DNA from: Alteromonas stellipolaris
GTDB taxonomy: Bacteria > Pseudomonadota > Gammaproteobacteria > Enterobacterales > Alteromonadaceae
Assembly (NCBI RefSeq): GCF_001562115.1
Contig: NZ_CP013926.1
Span: 4,402,001 to 4,466,000, forward strand
DNA: 64,000 nucleotides
Direction of reading: 5' to 3'
The position numbers were made by a program, and so were the translations under genes. The notes below the pieces were generated by a model that worked only from the letters and a program-made list of their open reading frames with translations, ran no database searches and was not told where the DNA came from. Shown in pieces: positions 7,022 to 15,146 of the stretch (positions within the stretch are counted from its first letter, which is position 1; each line of letters starts with the position of its first letter).

Positions 7022-8416
7022 ATGATGATGTGCAGATCGCTTTGTCAGTTAATAGTAAGTGGCTTAATACTTTCATTAAGTAGCATGGTAAGCTCGGATG
7101 CCTGCGCCCAGTTAACTATTGGTCGTCAAATAATCGAGCCTGTTAATCCTATTATTGACAAAGTACCCGTTGATGTTGGCACCGTGCGAGATGTGCTTGA
7201 AAACCAGGTAGAACAAGGTGTTGGCAATACTTTTGAAACCTTAGCCAACATACCTGCCCCGCAATTTACTGTTCCATCTCCCCTTAGTCTTACTTCGCCT
7301 GCGGGCAATCTTGTACTAAAAGAAGTAAAAGCCCCTGACGGATTTTTAGCGGTAAAAAGCGAGTGGTTGGTTGTGGGTAGCGAGGCTGACAAAACTCACT
7401 TTTCTCACCCCGACATCACGATTGAATCATCTCACTATCTAACCGCCATAGACCAGTGGGTTTACCGTTTAAAGGTTAGTACTAACCTTGATGAACTGTC
7501 TCAAATAAGAAACAGCTTACCAACATCACTAAAAGAACAAGTAGGCCGAAATCACATCTATTTAGCGCAAAACATGGGCGAACTACAGAGCCCAGAGACT
7601 TACGAAATCCATGAAAATCCTGCTCCCCTTGAAAACCAGAAAAACAGCCAAGACAAGCAAACTAGTATTGCAACTACTGGTAAGCCAAAAGTTTGCCAAG
7701 TACCTGTTCGAATTGGAATGATAGATACCAACATTGCGCACAACCACCAGGCACTAAAACACCTTGTTATTGAACAGCAGTCTTTTCTTCCACAAGCGTT
7801 GCCGACTACCCAGTTACACGGTACATCAGTGGCCAGCTTATTAGCAGATAACATGCTCACAGGTAGTCATCTTTATAACGCCAGCGTTTTTTATACGCGT
7901 AACAGTATTAGTCAGGGCGCGACCTTATTATCATTAATTGATGGTCTTAATTATTTAGTCGCCAAGCATGTTGATACTATTAATATGAGCTTAGCGGGGC
8001 CAGAAAACCCTGTACTTGCTAACGTTATAAAAAAAATTAGCGAACAAGGGATACAAATTATTGCAGCCGTTGGAAACGAAGGACCAGCCTCACCACCTTT
8101 GTTTCCGGCAGCATACCCGTCAACTATTGCGGTAACAGCGGTAGACAGTAAACAGGCTATCTATCGATGGGCCAATCAAGGTAACTATGTTGATTTTGCG
8201 GCCAGCGGCGTTTCCGTCGAAGTCGCACATCCAGATGGTACGATTAGCCGTGAGACCGGCACATCGATGGCAACGCCTTTCGTTTCAGCCCGCTATGCCT
8301 GCCTATTTCGTGCGAGCTCAAATCAGGCCCAAGCGTTGGCCACATTACGCGACCAAGCCATAGATGCTGGAGCACCGGGACGGGACCCGGTGTTTGGAGT
8401 AGGTATTCTCCAGTAA
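7022..8416 (+). CDS. Secreted S8 family (subtilisin-like) serine peptidase
   Basis: This is a 464-residue exported subtilase. A signal peptide covers about residues 1-30. An N-terminal region of about 195 residues without a recognised domain (possibly a propeptide) precedes the catalytic domain. The triad is visible: Asp235 in RIGMIDT, His266 in LHGTSVA, Ser415 in GTSMATPF, with the oxyanion Asn in AAVGNEGP. The catalytic domain is short and ends right after the serine helix. The gene diverges from the ECF sigma operon and shares a mirror-image copy of its promoter, so it is the best candidate target of that sigma factor. It could be a processing protease or an effector. Confidence 0.9.
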   Translation: MMMCRSLCQLIVSGLILSLSSMVSSDACAQLTIGRQIIEPVNPIIDKVPVDVGTVRDVLENQVEQGVGNTFETLANIPAPQFTVPSPLSLTSPAGNLVLKEVKAPDGFLAVKSEWLVVGSEADKTHFSHPDITIESSHYLTAIDQWVYRLKVSTNLDELSQIRNSLPTSLKEQVGRNHIYLAQNMGELQSPETYEIHENPAPLENQKNSQDKQTSIATTGKPKVCQVPVRIGMIDTNIAHNHQALKHLVIEQQSFLPQALPTTQLHGTSVASLLADNMLTGSHLYNASVFYTRNSISQGATLLSLIDGLNYLVAKHVDTINMSLAGPENPVLANVIKKISEQGIQIIAAVGNEGPASPPLFPAAYPSTIAVTAVDSKQAIYRWANQGNYVDFAASGVSVEVAHPDGTISRETGTSMATPFVSARYACLFRASSNQAQALATLRDQAIDAGAPGRDPVFGVGILQ

Positions 8417-8445
8417 TGAAACCAAAAGTGAGTGCCAATGCGCGA

Positions 8446-9441
8446 TTAGAAGTGAAACCTAACACCAAGTTCAGCTAGTGTTTCTTGATAGTCTGCTGAC
8501 ACTAGGGTTGATCCATAGTCTTTGTATTGCGTGCTTACGATAAAATCTACGTTTTCCATAGCCGCATATTCTATGCTCGCTTTGAAGACATGCCTATTGT
8601 CCTCTCGTCGCCCATCTTCTTGTTGTTCAAACTCACTAAAAGGTGCGCCTGAAGCGGCAGGTTCACTGCTCTGGCTACCTTTACTATAATGCCTACTCTC
8701 CATTTCATAGCCGAGCTTGATGTCGAGCGCTTTACCCCACAAATTGGCCGGGTAGGTATAGCTGGCGTCAATACCATGGCTGGTATAGTCGAACGCTTGA
8801 GCCAACGCATCTTCATGTTGATATTTCGCGCCTACTTGGATAAAGCTTTGGTTTTTAAAAAACCAAAAACCATCAAAGCGGCTAGATAGCGCCTCAGCGT
8901 CGCGCTCTGGCACCGATTCAAACGACTTATCAATGGTATCTACACTTAGACGCCAATAACCTTGGATATACGCACTGTTGGCCAATGAAATACCGCTTTG
9001 TTGATAAGTAAGAAAGGCATTGTTATTAAGTTCGGCGTTTGCATAATAGTGATGAACACCAATTTTAGCCCAGGGCGATTGATAGCTCGCCTCACCCGAC
9101 AAGGTCGTAATAGCTAGGTCAAAATCCGGCAGCTCGTTGTAGCGAGTTTCACTATGCTGTGCAGACGCAGTGATTTGCCATTTATCGGTAGGCGTTATGG
9201 CTACCTTCAGCTTCGCATTTCCTTTTATTGCTGAGTCTGATGTGTCGGTATTCGTATCAAGTTCACTAACGTTAACGTTTGAGTCGTGATGAGCACCAAT
9301 ATAGGCTTCTCCATTCACTATTATCATCTTGTGCTCGACAGTTTCTGTGCTGTTTTCTGACTGACTCGCCATGGCAATTTTGCCAATCAAGCTCAAGGCA
9401 ATAGATACACTTAATAATGGTATGGGGGTTTTAAGGCTCAT
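8446..9441 (-). CDS. Outer-membrane beta-barrel protein of unknown function
   Basis: This 331-residue protein has a signal peptide (cleavage near residue 25, after AMAS) and alternating aromatic/polar strands of a transmembrane barrel, ending in the outer-membrane signature LAELGVRFHF with a C-terminal Phe. The general layout resembles the barrels of surface-lipoprotein assembly modifiers and similar 14-16-strand proteins, but I cannot assign a family. It is convergent with the S8 peptidase (29-base gap) and lies downstream of the secreted protein gene at 9617-10276 on the same strand. I did not find a copy of the ECF promoter directly before it. Confidence 0.7.
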   Translation of the reverse strand: MSLKTPIPLLSVSIALSLIGKIAMASQSENSTETVEHKMIIVNGEAYIGAHHDSNVNVSELDTNTDTSDSAIKGNAKLKVAITPTDKWQITASAQHSETRYNELPDFDLAITTLSGEASYQSPWAKIGVHHYYANAELNNNAFLTYQQSGISLANSAYIQGYWRLSVDTIDKSFESVPERDAEALSSRFDGFWFFKNQSFIQVGAKYQHEDALAQAFDYTSHGIDASYTYPANLWGKALDIKLGYEMESRHYSKGSQSSEPAASGAPFSEFEQQEDGRREDNRHVFKASIEYAAMENVDFIVSTQYKDYGSTLVSADYQETLAELGVRFHF

Positions 9442-9470
9442 GCAGGTTTCCTACTAAATCGAATAATCGC

Positions 9471-9504
9471 GGAATTAACGCACGGAATTAACGCATGGAA
9501 TTAA
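9471..9504. repeat. Three 13-base tandem repeats (GGAATTAACGCAC)
   Basis: Copies start at 9471, 9484 and 9497; the first two differ by one base and the third keeps only its first 8. They lie 30-63 bases upstream of the barrel protein start, a position suited to regulator binding or slipped-strand variation of promoter spacing. Confidence 0.8.
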
Positions 9505-9616
9505 AGGTGGGGCTGGGAATAGCGCCACCCTCCTACTTTTATAACCTTCATAGTGGTAGGAATAACGAGGATGGCGGCTGTTCACGGTGCGTCGAACACG
9601 TTAATCTGCGTGATTG

Positions 9617-10276
9617 TTACTGGTTTAGAATGCCAGCAATGTTTCCGCTTACTGTGTTTTCAACAGTGGTTGAAACCGTATTTTCGATTTGCCCACTTAC
9701 TTGACCAGATACTTGGTTAGCCACACTATCTTCAACCTGTGATTGCGCTACCGCTTCAACCGACTGGGTTAATATTGAAGACACCATGCCATTGACATCA
9801 GCCGCTTGCGATACACTGCTATCAACTACCCCTGATACCACGTCAGTGGCGGCAGAAGTAGCGACATTTAAGGCTCCTGAAGCATTTGTAGCAATGCTCT
9901 GTGTTGCCGCAACACTACCTTCAAGAGCACTTTGCGTACTGGTGAGCTGAGTGAGGATTTCACCGCTTGTTTCATCAGATGCTTCTGATGTGTCGTTAGT
10001 AGTGGCAATAGCATCAGCTTGGTCTGCGTTTTGCGTTTCGTTGCCAGTTTCAGGGCTAGCCTTAGTGTCGGTAACCGCATTTGACTGTGCGTCTACATTT
10101 GCCAAAGCGGAAGTTTGTGAAGACATTGACTGGGTAAAACTTGCTTGCTCACCAGACCCATTGGTTGAAGCTCCGGTGCTATTAGACACTGAAACAGATG
10201 CAGCTACAGTCTGAGCCAACGCCACGTTTGAAGTAACACCTAATGCAACAATTAAAGCAGTATGTAGTTTGTTCAT
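9617..10276 (-). CDS. Low-complexity secreted protein (Ser/Thr/Ala/Val/Gln-rich)
   Basis: This exported protein has about 219 residues: a signal peptide (MNKLHTALIVALGVTSNVALAQ) and a mature part made almost wholly of Ser, Thr, Ala, Val, Asn, Gln and acidic residues. It contains loose repeats such as VSGQVSGQIENTVSTTVENTVSG and no cysteine. No family recognised; the composition suggests an extended or fibrous surface or periplasmic protein. I prefer the ATG at 10276 (AGGAAA before it) over the GTG at 10306, because the GTG would lie at the transcription start of the ECF-like promoter at 10311-10338. Confidence 0.7.
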   Translation of the reverse strand: MNKLHTALIVALGVTSNVALAQTVAASVSVSNSTGASTNGSGEQASFTQSMSSQTSALANVDAQSNAVTDTKASPETGNETQNADQADAIATTNDTSEASDETSGEILTQLTSTQSALEGSVAATQSIATNASGALNVATSAATDVVSGVVDSSVSQAADVNGMVSSILTQSVEAVAQSQVEDSVANQVSGQVSGQIENTVSTTVENTVSGNIAGILNQ

Positions 10277-10310
10277 TCGTTTATTTCCTGTTTTCATCAA
10301 AGACACTTAA

Positions 10311-10338
10311 ATAACGAATGAACCTCATCGTTTATTCC
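10311..10338 (-). promoter_or_regulatory. ECF-like promoter of the low-complexity secreted protein
   Basis: On the minus strand GGAAT (10338-10334 with one base altered in the hexamer: TGGAAT) is followed after 17 bases by CGTTAT (10316-10311). It matches the 6.8-kb ECF promoters except for one changed base in each hexamer and one extra spacer base. The start of transcription would be near 10304, giving a leader of about 28 bases to the ATG at 10276. Confidence 0.5.
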
Positions 10339-10368
10339 AAAAAACAATTAAAAAATTTTTCACAAACA

Positions 10369-10397
10369 AAAACACCCCGCTTTAAGCGGGGTGTTTT
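10369..10397 (-). terminator. Rho-independent terminator of the 10450-11127 gene
   Basis: A 12-bp stem with a CACCCCGC/GCGGGGTG core (10369-10380 with 10386-10397, loop of 5) is followed on the minus strand by a T-run. It ends the upstream gene on that strand and insulates the promoter of the secreted protein. Confidence 0.88.
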
Positions 10398-10449
10398 ATT
10401 CAATTCATTATATTTTAATCATTATATAAAACGACGCTATAAGGGGTTT

Positions 10450-11127
10450 TTAGTCACCAGAAGCATTTAATCCAGCTTCCCACCAAGGCGATGAATAATC
10501 GATATTTTCTTGTGGCAGCACATTAGAGTAACGCATTCTTACCGACTCCCAAAAAGCCGCTTTGAATACAGGATCGTAAATAACAAACTCGCCTTGTGAG
10601 CGATATTGCTCAAACAAATCCTTATAAGCACCAACGGGGGTAAGCGGGTTACTTTGCTGGAATACAACATCTCCACCAAAGGTTTCATACAGTGACTTAG
10701 ACACTTTCCAACTTTTAGCCATGCCTTCTGCCATGGCTAGACGGTAACGTTCAACTTCTTCATCTGAGTATTCAGCATTGTGGCTTAAATCGACTGTCCA
10801 AGTTTTAATAACCGCATAAGCGGATTCAACTTCGCTTTCTGAAGGCTCAATGTTGTTTTCGTCGGCAAAGTCAGCAATAACAGATTCACTAATTTTTGTG
10901 CCTAACGCACGCTGAGCTAAAAGTTTTCGGATCTCAACTTCAGATTTGTCACTAAGAATAGACTGGAAGCGATCTACATCACTTTGGCTAGGTTGTAGTT
11001 CGCTATTTGAAATAGATTTACCGAAGAGTTTCGCTATTATTTCGTTAGCCGCTTGTGGCGTATTTATCCCAAGCGAGACAACGATGGCAGCGAAAAGTAC
11101 CATAGGTATAATGTCAGACCGTGTCAT
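10450..11127 (-). CDS. Membrane-anchored or exported helical protein, unrecognised
   Basis: This is a 225-residue protein with an N-terminal hydrophobic segment (residues 6-22) serving as signal anchor or signal peptide. The rest is predominantly helical and acidic, with heptad-like EVEIRKLLAQRALGTKISESVIADFADENNIEPSESEVESAYAVI. This stretch loosely recalls the N-terminal region of SurA-like chaperones, which I treat as resemblance only. No Cys and no known catalytic motif. It is a single-gene unit with its own terminator; function unknown. Confidence 0.7.
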   Translation of the reverse strand: MTRSDIIPMVLFAAIVVSLGINTPQAANEIIAKLFGKSISNSELQPSQSDVDRFQSILSDKSEVEIRKLLAQRALGTKISESVIADFADENNIEPSESEVESAYAVIKTWTVDLSHNAEYSDEEVERYRLAMAEGMAKSWKVSKSLYETFGGDVVFQQSNPLTPVGAYKDLFEQYRSQGEFVIYDPVFKAAFWESVRMRYSNVLPQENIDYSSPWWEAGLNASGD

Positions 11128-11277
11128 TGAAGAAATTCCCTTATATCCATAACAGCTTGAGCGTAAAACGTATTCTTTAATCGTATATTTTTCGTATTTA
11201 ACTCATTAATACGTAGAATGTTCCATTCATTTTACGAAACGACGTCGCTGAAGACCTATACTTTAGGCTAAAGTAGG

Positions 11278-11691
11278 TTAAATATCCACTTTTTTCCGCA
11301 TAGATTTTCTCACGCTTTGTTGCTTTTTGGCCTCGCCACGCCTCGCTTTTACTGCTCGACTCATGCGGGTTGCCTTCCTTGGTTTTTGTTTTTTAGTGGC
11401 ACTGACTATCCATGCTTTTAGACGCACAATGGCATCTTCCCGATTCTGTTCTTGAGTTCGAGAATTTTGCGCTTTCAGAACAAACACACCCTCGTTAGAG
11501 ATGCGGCTGTCTTTTGTATTAAGCAGCGTATCTTTTACCTCTTGAGGCAAAGACGAGGCAGGTATATCAAGGCGCAGATGGATAGCACTGCTCACTTTAT
11601 TTACATTTTGCCCGCCAGCACCTTGTGCTCTGATGGCTTGCATTTCAATGTCGCTATCTTCTAGCGTGATAGTAGGGGTAATCGTAATCAT
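11278..11691 (-). CDS. arfB: Alternative ribosome-rescue factor ArfB (peptidyl-tRNA hydrolase YaeJ)
   Basis: ArfB enters the A site of ribosomes stalled on broken mRNA and hydrolyses the peptidyl-tRNA. The 137-residue protein carries the catalytic GGQ at residues 26-28 (AQGAGGQNVNKVSSAIHLR), followed by the release-factor-like core. Its Lys/Arg-rich tail (from about 95: KKQKPRKATRMSRAVKARRGEAKKQ) is what inserts into the empty mRNA channel. Length and layout are those of ArfB rather than of the longer release factors. It appears to be transcribed alone. Confidence 0.95.
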   Translation of the reverse strand: MITITPTITLEDSDIEMQAIRAQGAGGQNVNKVSSAIHLRLDIPASSLPQEVKDTLLNTKDSRISNEGVFVLKAQNSRTQEQNREDAIVRLKAWIVSATKKQKPRKATRMSRAVKARRGEAKKQQSVRKSMRKKVDI

Positions 11692-11829
11692 AACTTAACG
11701 GTTATATTCTTCACTTGTGAGTTATTTGACAGTTTATAAATTGTACTTAGCGCCATAGAAAAAGGCTTACATTGACTGTCTATTCATTTCTTATTAGTTT
11801 ACTAATAACGCTAATAAAGGGAACACATT

Positions 11830-12786
11830 GTGGTGGTCATTTACATTGTTGTCGCACTTATCTTCTGCCTTTTGGTGGCGTCGTGGTTTTTCACTCAGCA
11901 TATCGATAAGAAAATCGAAAAAAACTTCCGTCCACCAGGCCAATTTTCAAACGTACAGCAAGAAAAAATTCATTACACAAAACAAGGACAAGGCCCCGCC
12001 CTTATTCTTATTCATGGACTTGCGGGTAATGCACTTAACTTTACTGCTTTAGCGAATCAGTTAGCCAAGCACTATACTGTGTACAGTATTGACCGCCCTG
12101 GAAGCGGCTTTTCTACGCGTCATCGTAACACATCGGCAGATTTTAGCGTTCAAAGCGCCACCATTTTAGCCTGGATGTCACAGTTAAATTTAGGCGAAGC
12201 ATTTGTTGCAGGGCACTCTATGGGGGGCGCAATTGCTTTGCGCATGGCACTAGATGCACCAGATAAAATAAAGTCTGTCTCGCTGCTTTGCCCGTTAACG
12301 GTTCCCTTAACAAAAGGGCCTGGTCCTTTATCTGTACTGTACATTCCCTATCAAAGGTTGCGCAGTTTAATCAGTAAAACGTTGGCCGCGCCGCTGCGTA
12401 TAGTTTTTGGTAAGAAACAGGTTGCTCAAGTCTTTTTTCCAGAACGTGTACCCTCAAATTTTGGAAGTGAGAGCGGTGGTGCACTTGCGCTGCATTCAGA
12501 GAGCTTTTATCAAGCTAGCTGTGACATGGTAGCTTCAACAGAAAGTTTGTATAAACAGTTTGAGCACTACAAGACTATTTCGTGCCCGGTAGGTATTTTA
12601 TATGGTGAACAAGACGCCATCTTATCACCCGATGCGCATATGTCTTATATTGCTACGTCGCTTCCTAGTAGCATGGCTGAAATTATTCCTAACGCTGGCC
12701 ATATGATTATAAATACTCAGCCTGAAGCTTGTTTTAACTTCATAAACAAAGTGAACAAAGTAGGCGTTCAGCTAGGGCTCGCTTAA
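11830..12786 (+). CDS. Alpha/beta hydrolase with N-terminal membrane anchor
   Basis: This 318-residue alpha/beta-hydrolase-fold enzyme begins at GTG 11830 with AAGGGA 8 bases upstream. A hydrophobic anchor (IYIVVALIFCLLVASWFF, residues 4-21) precedes the hydrolase domain. The oxyanion motif is HGLAGNALNF near 64, the nucleophile is Ser130 in GHSMGG, the acid is probably the Asp of YGEQDAILSPD, and the His is in NAGHMI. The substrate is not evident; esterase or lipase-like activity at the inner membrane is likely. The next gene is convergent. Confidence 0.88.
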   Translation: MVVIYIVVALIFCLLVASWFFTQHIDKKIEKNFRPPGQFSNVQQEKIHYTKQGQGPALILIHGLAGNALNFTALANQLAKHYTVYSIDRPGSGFSTRHRNTSADFSVQSATILAWMSQLNLGEAFVAGHSMGGAIALRMALDAPDKIKSVSLLCPLTVPLTKGPGPLSVLYIPYQRLRSLISKTLAAPLRIVFGKKQVAQVFFPERVPSNFGSESGGALALHSESFYQASCDMVASTESLYKQFEHYKTISCPVGILYGEQDAILSPDAHMSYIATSLPSSMAEIIPNAGHMIINTQPEACFNFINKVNKVGVQLGLA

Positions 12787-12827
12787 CAATGTTATGCATT
12801 TTGTCTATTTATGCACCGAGTCATTCC

Positions 12828-13253
12828 TTAATGCGTAACCACTCTGGTAGCAGAGCTTGCCTTAGTATTTCGTAAATGCGATAGACTTGGTCTTAGTTCA
12901 ACAGTTTGCTTTAGTTCTCGTAAGTAATCAGTGACCTTTTCAATACCATCTGAAGTAAAACACAGGTTTTTAGGCGAGGTTTTTATTTCACTTTGATATT
13001 GCTGAAACCATGTTTGCATGGCCTCACTGTCCCCTTCTGACAACGCAATGAGTAAATGATACATACGTATGAAAGAAAGCTGTCTACGGTACTCGGTCGT
13101 GCCATGCTCGAACCCAAGTAGGGTGGTTTGCGATAGGGATGTTTCAGAAACGCCAAGTAAATCAGCAGCCTCTGCTTGATTCAAGCCAACTTCTTGGTAG
13201 GCCCAAGTGAAAGCTTTTATAACAACACTGGGTGGATAGGTGCTATGGATCAT
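12828..13253 (-). CDS. Xre/MbcA/ParS-type antitoxin-like DNA-binding protein
   Basis: A 141-residue protein with an N-terminal helix-turn-helix (residues about 10-45: VIKAFTWAYQEVGLNQAEAADLLGVSETSLSQ). A C-terminal half resembles the DUF2384 toxin-binding domain (MQTWFQQYQSEIKTSPKNLCFTSDGIEKVTDYLREL). In this family the protein normally neutralises a RES-domain toxin encoded next to it, but no RES gene is present on either side. It is either an orphan antitoxin or a plain regulator. The adjacent genes on the same strand are unrelated to toxins as far as I can see. Confidence 0.7.
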   Translation of the reverse strand: MIHSTYPPSVVIKAFTWAYQEVGLNQAEAADLLGVSETSLSQTTLLGFEHGTTEYRRQLSFIRMYHLLIALSEGDSEAMQTWFQQYQSEIKTSPKNLCFTSDGIEKVTDYLRELKQTVELRPSLSHLRNTKASSATRVVTH

Positions 13254-13339
13254 AGTTTGGCCTCGATTTCAGTTGTTTAAAACATCTTACTTATCGAGAA
13301 TATTGCGAGAATCATTCCAACTTGCTGAGCTTCACGCAA

Positions 13340-13789
13340 CTACTGGCAATGTTGTTTAGTTTTCACAAAATGGGCGCGCTCTGCGTCTTCATCAAGAACA
13401 TAACCAAGGTGAGTTAACCACGCCCTTGCTTCTTCGTAGGTATCAAAGAAAGAAAAGTCTACACCGGTTTGACGATATACCGCTTCAAGTTGATTTTGGG
13501 TGGTTGATTTTACTAATGACGATTCAAGTACTAACGCTAAATGACTTAACCCAAGATGACGAACTGCAGATATACGCTCAGTCAGAAGACTCTCAGCATC
13601 GGGAATAAGCAGGGACTCCCCTTCAAGAACCACAATATCACCCCAGTTACTGCCATGCATATCGATAGACTTATCCCGATAATCAAGCACTAAACCATCA
13701 ACACACTCACAATTCCAGGGGCCGTAAGCTTGGGTAAGCATAACGTTACCGCACCGAGTAACTACAAATGAGCCATGTACTGGTTTCAT
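13340..13789 (-). CDS. STAS/SpoIIAA-like protein of unknown function
   Basis: This is a 149-residue cytoplasmic protein with the layout of a small STAS/SpoIIAA-like family of marine gammaproteobacteria: an N-terminal strand pair (HGSFVVTRCGNVMLTQAYGPWN), a middle strand where the aspartate-containing loop lies (DIVVLEGES), and a C-terminal part FSFFDTYEEARAWLTHLGY. The protein at 56930-57364 shows the same layout. Family membership is from overall pattern, not a strong motif. A palindrome lies about 50 bases upstream of the start. Confidence 0.65.
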   Translation of the reverse strand: MKPVHGSFVVTRCGNVMLTQAYGPWNCECVDGLVLDYRDKSIDMHGSNWGDIVVLEGESLLIPDAESLLTERISAVRHLGLSHLALVLESSLVKSTTQNQLEAVYRQTGVDFSFFDTYEEARAWLTHLGYVLDEDAERAHFVKTKQHCQ

Positions 13790-13833
13790 AAATCTCTGTT
13801 CTTCAATACTCCATAATCAAACTATAGACAATG

Positions 13834-13850
13834 ATTTCGAAATTCGAAAT
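13834..13850. promoter_or_regulatory. Palindrome ATTTCGAA-A-TTCGAAAT
   Basis: Perfect 8-base arms around one central base, 45-61 bases upstream of the 13789 start: the place expected for an operator. The regulator is unknown; the Xre-like protein encoded downstream is one candidate. Confidence 0.5.
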
Positions 13851-13858
13851 GTAGTAGG

Positions 13859-13893
13859 CCATCGCGCCCTCAATGCTGTTGAGGGCGCGATGG
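13859..13893. terminator. Perfect 15-bp hairpin between the CBS and STAS-like genes
   Basis: The arms 13859-13873 and 13879-13893 are perfectly complementary and GC-rich, with loop TGCTG. No T-run follows on either strand, so intrinsic termination is uncertain. It separates two genes transcribed in the same (minus) direction. Confidence 0.55.
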
Positions 13894-13973
13894 TAACGCG
13901 GAGCTATTTCAAGTGTGATACTGGCAAAGTTAACCCCCTCTACCGTGGCATTGGCAGCGGTAAATAGAGTAAG

Positions 13974-14537
13974 CTATGCAGCTAACACCCGAATTAATTG
14001 TGAAAACGTAGGTTTATCTTGAACATCAAGAGGGGCTCTTAATTCACGAGCAATATCACTCACGCTAATAACACCGCGTACCTCGTGGGAATCTCTGTCG
14101 AGCACCAAGCAATGATGCTGCCCATAATCTTTCAGGGTTTCTACCACATCCCCTACCGACGATTTTGTCAATTCAGTGAAATCAAATGACATTAATGATG
14201 TTTTCGCCTGCATGAAGTCACGTACCACTAACCCATCTCTAGGCACTTTTAATTCAGCAATTCTTTGTACAATATGCTGTTCACTCACGTCTTGTGACGT
14301 AATTATGCCGGTGAATGCATTATTGGCATCTACCACCAACATCATACGAACATGAGATTGGCGCATAATTTTTTCGACTCGTGTCGCTGGTGCATTTTCG
14401 TCAATTACATGTGGCATGTATTGTTTGAAGTCTGTAAATACCGCCATCGCTGACGATGTGACAGACACTTTATTTTCAACAACAGGCCAAGCTAGACGAT
14501 CGGCGGCATCGGTTTTATGAAGTTGTAAGGTATGCAT
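13974..14537 (-). CDS. Tandem CBS-domain protein
   Basis: This is a 187-residue cytoplasmic protein made of two CBS domains. The first spans about 35-95 (YMPHVIDENAPATRVEKIMRQSHVRMMLVVDANNAFTGIITSQDV) and the second about 105-170 (VRDFMQAKTSLMSFDF ... VGDVVETLKDYGQHHCLVLDRDSHEVRGVISVSDIAREL). CBS pairs bind adenine nucleotides and act as energy or redox sensors. No enzymatic domain is attached, so it probably regulates a partner by contact. The gene upstream on the same strand ends 52 bases before it. Confidence 0.85.
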   Translation of the reverse strand: MHTLQLHKTDAADRLAWPVVENKVSVTSSAMAVFTDFKQYMPHVIDENAPATRVEKIMRQSHVRMMLVVDANNAFTGIITSQDVSEQHIVQRIAELKVPRDGLVVRDFMQAKTSLMSFDFTELTKSSVGDVVETLKDYGQHHCLVLDRDSHEVRGVISVSDIARELRAPLDVQDKPTFSQLIRVLAA

Positions 14538-14589
14538 TACCTTCCCCTTAAATTAGTTAACAAATTAAATAGATAAATGAATATTTTGT

Positions 14590-14883
14590 TTAACTAAGGT
14601 GGGGTGGAGCGCGAATGGGATGTGCTGCATTGTCTGCATCGCTGGGCAGGGTGTAAGTAAAAAAGCGAGTATTGGGAACAATGCTACTCGCGAAGAAAGC
14701 ACTTAAAAAGTAGGCGCCATCATCAAGCTCGTCTTTATCACTGGCTTGCTCTAGATTTGATGAGGCTAAATATTGAATGCTAATGTCATTCGATACTTGT
14801 GAAATCTCTTTGCTCAATACATTACCAGCACCATTTTCAGGTACTAGGAATGACATTGTGAGTAGCAACAGCAAAAGATTCAA
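14590..14883 (-). CDS. Small exported or membrane-anchored hypothetical protein
   Basis: A 97-residue frame starts at TTG 14883 with GGAG 8 bases before it. It opens with a strongly hydrophobic stretch (NLLLLLLTMSFLV) typical of a signal peptide, then a polar acidic region (SNLEQASDKDELDDGAYF) and a tail without recognisable motif. It lies 52 bases upstream of the CBS gene on the same strand and may share its transcript. I do not recognise it. The signal peptide and ribosome site are the only arguments that it is real. Confidence 0.45.
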   Translation of the reverse strand: MNLLLLLLTMSFLVPENGAGNVLSKEISQVSNDISIQYLASSNLEQASDKDELDDGAYFLSAFFASSIVPNTRFFTYTLPSDADNAAHPIRAPPHLS

Positions 14884-15146
14884 AAGAAGAACTCCAGCGA
14901 CATTTAAAAAACGGGTTAACTCACCCTTACTTAATACTATATGGCTTTTTTATTCACTATCACTTAAACCCGCCTCAATTTTTAGACGATTTATCGCTTA
15001 TTTTCTAATTACTAAATTTAAGTACCGTTTCAACTTGCATATTCATTCTAATAAATAGAACGCACTGTAATAAGCTTTGAAATATTCACTTTTTAATTGT
15101 TCCAGTAGACTCGTTTTAAAATTTGGTTCTATTGCTTAGTTCACTT

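Noticed and set aside
8366..8392. GC-rich hairpin CACCGGG/CCCGGTG near the 3' end of the peptidase gene
   Set aside because: It lies in the coding sequence with no T-run after it; coding constraint is the simpler explanation.
14777..15058. 93-codon forward frame upstream of cytochrome b561
   Set aside because: It is antisense to the small exported protein and rich in rare-looking residues; no start signal.
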